Part shown: positions 59,529-64,000 of the stretch, piece after piece
Numbering within the stretch: the stretch's first letter is position 1
How the letters are laid out: every line of letters begins with the position of its first letter
Assembly: GCA_015680685.1 (NCBI GenBank)
Contig: MNCI01003297.1
Span: 455,607-519,606, forward strand
Source of the DNA: Gnetum montanum
Taxonomy: Eukaryota; Streptophyta; Gnetopsida; Gnetales; Gnetaceae
Reading direction: 5' to 3'
Length of the DNA: 64,000 nt
Translations under genes and position numbers: made by a program
The notes under the pieces: generated by a model
Databases searched by the model: none
Seen by the model: the letters and a program-made list of their open reading frames with translations, nothing else
What the model was told of the DNA's origin: nothing

Positions 59529-61801
59529 TCACTTCATGTAGGAATCATAATGTGAATCATAGACATAGAATACACTATCTGGCACAACAAGAGGCAACTT
59601 GTCAATGTAGTTGAATAACCTCCTTAAATTTTCTCGATTCAGCGTTTCCATGTCTACCACTTCTCCACTGCTTGTAAACATCCACAAGTCTGTTGAGTTC
59701 ACTCTTTTGAGACTGTCCCTACAGAAAGGGCAGGACTCAGATCTTGCATTCCTGTAACAACAAACACATTCATTTAAAAAATCTAAATCTTTTTAAAATT
59801 TCATCATAACTCTTGGTCTTAATTTAAACAATTAAATGGTAAATGACATAACACCTACCATTCACGGTAGCATTTCATGCACATGGCATGACTACAGTTG
59901 GGCAAAACAACCTTGCTTTTAGTCTCTAAACAGATGCCACATTCCTCTTCACGTTCCAAGTCAATTTCTGAGAGACAGCTTCTCTCTTCGTTAGCTTTTC
60001 GCTTGTATCTTTCAATACAACTCACTCTCTGTTTCTTTTCTTCAAGCTCAGTAACGCCTCCGTGCAATTGCTGCAATGAAGGATAGATAACAGCTGACAA
60101 ATACCATATAATGTTAGCTTTTGCATCCCTTCATGATAGCTGCCGTATTTTATTTGCATTAGTAAAATTAACTCACCATAGAATTCACGAAGACTGGCTT
60201 TCCTTTCATATGTACACATTGTTGTTGTTCCATCTGGGTATATCTAAGTAACCAAAAACTAAAATGAATTCCTTTGGAATGCTAAAAAGGAAAAAAAGGA
60301 AAGAAAAAACTCATGAAATCTTTTCATTTGTTTTTCACAGCATATTATAACTCTATGATCATTACAGGAACTCGTGAAAAACTTTAGTACCTTGTAGATG
60401 AGAATGTACACAAGTCCTAAAGTGCTTGCTAGATTGCAATCAGCCCACTGTACAAAGAAAAAGAATATCTGTGCAAAAGGACTATGCTGTAGCCTCATTT
60501 GAATTCGAGCACCATCATTCTCTCTTGGACAAGCAGATGCCCTGCATCGAGGTTGCAATTTCAGAATATCAGTACTGAATAAACTATTCAAAAAAGTCTA
60601 ACAATTAAATAATAAAATAAGCACCCGAGAAGCTTAACAAACAATCGCAAGTAATAGATATCAGTAGGTTCTTTGAAGGTTACTTATTCCAAACAGAAAA
60701 CCACTTTCAGGCAGATTGAATGAAAGCCGGTTAACTAAGAATAGCACAAATAATGATAAAATCGAATTGCTCAGCCCCAAAAAACGTGTCTGGGCTGTCC
60801 AAAAAATGACCGCGCCTTGGAAATATAAAGTATTTCAAACATTGGCCGACCTAATCGTTATTAAAAAGTTCAAAAATAACAATGTAAATAACCTTATTGT
60901 AAAACACAAATATTTGAGAATAAGCTATGAAGTACAGGATTAAGCTTCGTCCAAATCCTGTAAACAGGTACTAGAATAAAACAGGTGCTGCATTTGATGA
61001 CAAGACGCAGCTCCTTTGATTAAAGTTCCCATTTATATTCTGGTGATTGTTTGGCATTTATAACTTAACCCATTTTGAGGTACTGAAAACTTGAGAAAAT
61101 AATTGCAAAAAGAAGAAAATTGCAGCGTAGAGAATTTCGAAAACAGGTACAGAGAATACGCTGGAGAAAGCGCAATACTTTTGGAATCGACCAAATGGTG
61201 TATACAAAAGTATGAGAAACATGAAAGATAAAAATGGAAATAAAAAAGATTAAGGGCAATGAAATACCCATTTCTGAAAAATTTTAGAACTCTAACCTCT
61301 TTGGGAAAAAAAGCAAATTAAATCCCAGCGTCCTTCTTTGCTTCAAATTCAAAACCAAACGATACATTACGGTAACCCCGCAACCTTTGAAATTTTTTTC
61401 ACCTAATCTCTTACACAAACCAGTCTTGTAAGAACTGGAAGCTTCATAAAACCCACTCAGAAAAGGGGGAAAAAATTCCGAGACCCGTCGCAAACGAAAA
61501 ACGAAAACCTCATCCAGGAAATTTTTTTTCGCAAACCTCCTGCTGCAGAAACCCTTGAAAAACACACAAAACAAGCACCCAGAAAACTTCCTCCGGAAGC
61601 CCCGGATTCCTTTTCTGAAACCAGCATATAACTTTACTGATTCAAACGTCTTGGGGAAAAAAAAAATTGCCAGAAAACTCACAGAGTATTGGCATGTTGA
61701 ATATCGGCCTCCAATGCTTTGAGCGATTCCTTGTACGACTTCTGCCTCTGCGGCTGCCTGTGACTGATCATCATCTCGCTATCCTCCTGTCCCATCATCA
61801 T
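59529..61801 (-). CDS. AIRP2: AIRP2-like C3HC4 RING-type E3 ubiquitin ligase, 5 exons
   Basis: Exons on the minus strand: 61801-61683, 60541-60391, 60243-60177, 60093-59859, 59751-59529. All introns are GT-AG, the frame is continuous, and the product is 264 residues, close to the roughly 240-250 of Arabidopsis AIRP2 (At5g01520) and its relatives. Family landmarks: SYKESLKALEADIQHANTLA at the start, the hydrophobic FFVQWADCNLASTLGLVYIL, and ERKASLREFYAV. The RING finger uses Cys 164, 167, 179, His 181, Cys 184, 187, 198 and 201 (ECGIC, LPNCSHAMCMKC, CPFC). The end NYIDKLPLVVPDSVF is typical. AIRP2 promotes ABA responses in Arabidopsis by ubiquitinating target proteins in the cytosol; orthology here versus another member of the family is not settled. 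Start: three tandem ATGs at 61,801-61,793 are in frame; ATGs at 61,774 and 61,771 could be used instead. All zinc ligands are present. Confidence 0.9.
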
Positions 61802-61899
61802 TTCTTTCCCAGCCTGCAAATTTTTTCTGAGTTTTCCCTCTCTACACAAAACAGAACCTTAAAAACAAAGCTCCCTCTCAATCCTCCTCCTCCTGCTTC

Positions 61900-61990
61900 T
61901 TCTTCTGGATCATATACAATTCCTTATCGCCCCCGGACTTCCCAACTATAAAGACAACTTGCATTCATTCATTCATTCATCATTCACTGA
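61900..61990 (-). promoter_or_regulatory. Possible core promoter and (CATT)n of the RING gene
   Basis: On the minus strand GTATATGA lies at about 61,910-61,917, roughly 110 bp before the first ATG, followed by a GAAGAAGAAG-rich leader. A short CATT tetranucleotide run sits at about 61,962-61,985. The TATA assignment is tentative. Confidence 0.25.
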
Positions 61991-63400
61991 AACAACCTTT
62001 TTTTTCCTTTGCCTTTATCTTCTTTCCCTTATTATGATGAGAACCCACAGCAGCTAGAATCCCCCGGAACCCACTACAGGATGAGATGCCCCCACTGGCC
62101 ACCTAACGTGACATTTTTTTATTCCGTGCTCTTCCTTTTTGGCCCAAGAAAAACTTTGACAGAGGGAAATAAAAAAAGGGTAAAAAAAAAAGCTTTATGC
62201 AGGCCTAGAACGATCCTCAAGGATCAAGAAAAGCACAAACCCATTTGAACTGCAATTCCGAATTGAAAATATGGTATCATCATGTTGGGGGAGGAGGATG
62301 AATCATCGCCAGTCAAAATCCAACTCTAGATCGCTCGTGACGATTCGGTGGGGGAAAAAAAGCCAATTCACACTTGGGGTTCGGTTAAACTGGGAAAAAT
62401 CAAAAAATTACAGTAATAATCTAATCTGGCATTTCTCGAAATGGAAGAATGGTGGATCAACTATTTTGTGCGTTTGGGATTTTTTTTGGGTTTTTTGCCG
62501 TAACCATGACCGTTGACATTATCTCTACGGCACCCAGAAAACAAAACCGAAACTGGACCCTGAACCTTGAAAAAAATTGCCAAGAAGAATCCAATTGAAC
62601 CGGAGAAAATGCTAATTTTGGCTTGGGTGCAACGCAAACCCATCTTTGAAAAACGTCAACAGATTTATTACACGCCAAATTTTCCCAGCCATTGTTCGTT
62701 TCAGGCGGCGGATGGTTTGGATTTTTGCTTGATTCAAGGGCAGCCAACGTGGCTTATCCATTACTCTGATTCTTTTGTCTATTTTTTTTCGTTCCAAGTT
62801 TAGAAGAATATGGTGCAAGGATCAGTACACGGTTTCTTTGTGGCTGCTCCACTGCATGATTCTTCTACTGTTGTGCTCTTCTTTCATGATAAGCAAAGCA
62901 AGAATATAGAACCCCAATTACGTAAGGTGTCCCCTTTATCCAATGCCAGCAAACTGGAACATGATGTACTGGTCTAAGTCCAAAACTATGGACCGTTCAA
63001 AATGCGTTGTTGTGGTTTTTGGGTTGAATGCATGTTCGTTCAAGTCATGCCCATTGCTAATAATTTTATTATCAATGGTGGACAAGGTCAAACTTCGTAG
63101 ATAGGGAGCATGATTTTTAAGTTTCAACAACGTTGATATGGTCTTTCCAACTCTAATAGATAAATTTAAAAGAACTACGAAAACACATTGCATGTCACGT
63201 TGCCACATTTGCAATCATTAACACATGAAAACACATTGAATTTTTTAAAAAAAGAAGTCTGAAAATCAACTTATTTTAGTTAGGATAAGCTTTCGATGCT
63301 GGTGATGGCATTGGGGATGTATACGATGAATCATTGTTTCTTCGAGCACACGCTTTAGGCAACTAATTTACGACATTTCAATTGTATCGTTATATTATCC
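61991..63400. other. Upstream region of the RING gene
   Basis: No supported gene. Minus-strand frames of 96 and 92 codons (62,457-62,747; 62,936-63,214) have no recognisable domain. Several A or T homopolymer runs occur at 62,170-62,190, 62,475-62,495 and 63,240-63,255. Confidence 0.4.
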
Positions 63401-63965
63401 TTAATAAGTTTGTAAGTGTTTATAATTGGTTTGACTAATTAGTTTAGCTATATATTTATGATATATAATTGGTTTGACTAACTAGTTTAGCTATATATTT
63501 ATGATATATATCTATTATTTGGCTGAGAGAATCTTTTATATTTTCAAATTAATAAATCTTTTATATTTAACCGATGCACCAAATTTAGATTCGTTGTTGT
63601 TGTGGGTTTCTTATTTTTTTTAGAATTGGGCTGACTAATGTAAAGTTGTTTTGTTTTGATGTTGGAGTGGGTGAAATCAATTTTGCTTTCATAGTTGTGC
63701 CGTCACAGGTTGTGTGTTGGATTAACTCGGATATATCTCTGTTGGGCATTCCTTGATTGATTGATTCTTGGATTTGAGAAAATTCTAGATGAAATGAAGA
63801 ACCATTTCTAAAATCATATTTTTTTCCTTCAGTATTTGGTTTTAATTTTTGGATGTAAATAGGTAGCATGATGTGGTAGGTGGTGTGACGTGGAAGAGCG
63901 ACAAAATGCACTCCCCTCCGACCCTCCATCATGCTAGACGTATTGTCCTCTTGGCCAAAATGATA
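63400..63965 (-). repeat. Dispersed repeat, inverted copy of 50.35-51.16 kb
   Basis: Reads in reverse complement the same landmarks (GTGCATTTTGTCGCYCT, CTATTTACATCCAAAAATTA, CCAAGAATC...ATCAAG) but with one unit where the left copy has the 102-bp duplication, and with a shorter middle. The end nearest the gene carries a 42-bp tandem repeat (AATTGGTTTGACTAAYTAGT at about 63,424 and 63,465). Confidence 0.7.
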
Positions 63966-64000
63966 TAAAAATTTCAATGTAAATCTAGCATGTAGGAAGA

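Noticed and set aside
61284-61682. 132-codon minus-strand ORF beside the first exon of the RING gene
   Set aside because: It lies in intron 1 after a consensus GTGAGT donor; the frame does not match the family and the exon 1-2 join restores the conserved NTLAS region.

Overview
This window is nuclear DNA of a seed plant: AT-rich, with spliced genes whose closest relatives I recognise are plant proteins, and packed with old, broken retrotransposons. The long introns (one of 9.3 kb), the Ty3/gypsy elements with a tRNA-Asp-type primer site, and the scarcity of intact transposon ORFs would suit a gymnosperm such as a conifer. That assignment is inference; the sequence does not prove it.

Layout. 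1-20.8 kb is a graveyard of one Ty3/gypsy family: two minus-strand copies (A and B) that seem to share an LTR, a plus-strand LTR with an upstream coiled-coil ORF (C'), and a plus-strand gag fragment (C). A separate roughly 2 kb AT-rich repeat interrupts this at 5.18-7.26 kb, and a one-base N at 6,969 is probably an assembly seam. 21.1-24.1 kb holds another LTR element arranged as LTR-PBS-gag followed by an inverted PBS-LTR, giving a hairpin with arms of about 500 bp. Tandem repeats follow at about 24.9-25.1 kb.

26.5-46.8 kb (+) is a complete 14-exon gene for a MEE44-like nucleotidyltransferase (non-canonical poly(A) polymerase superfamily, 1,616 residues predicted). Its sixth intron carries a tRNA-derived SINE with target-site duplications and a decayed antisense LINE. 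47.9-48.4 kb has a further LINE scrap. 51.18-56.89 kb (+) is a near full-length L1-type LINE with a target-site duplication but broken ORFs. 59.5-61.8 kb (-) is a complete five-exon gene for an AIRP2-like C3HC4 RING E3 ubiquitin ligase (264 residues predicted), convergent with the MEE44-like gene. A dispersed repeat occurs at 50.35-51.16 kb (+) and again, inverted, at 63.4-63.97 kb.

The two host genes are unrelated in function as far as can be seen: one is an RNA-modifying type enzyme linked in Arabidopsis to embryo development, the other a RING ligase family linked to ABA signalling. Both gene models were built by eye from splice-site phase and family resemblance, and every intron obeys GT-AG with the frame preserved. 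The most interesting structural signals are the inverted LTR/PBS palindrome, the recurrent in-frame TAG codons at CAG positions in transposon frames (consistent with CHG-methylation decay), the tandem LTR-sharing gag-protease elements with an extra coiled-coil ORF and no visible reverse transcriptase, and a CAG|GTAAG exon start in the MEE44-like gene that could act as a recursive splice site.
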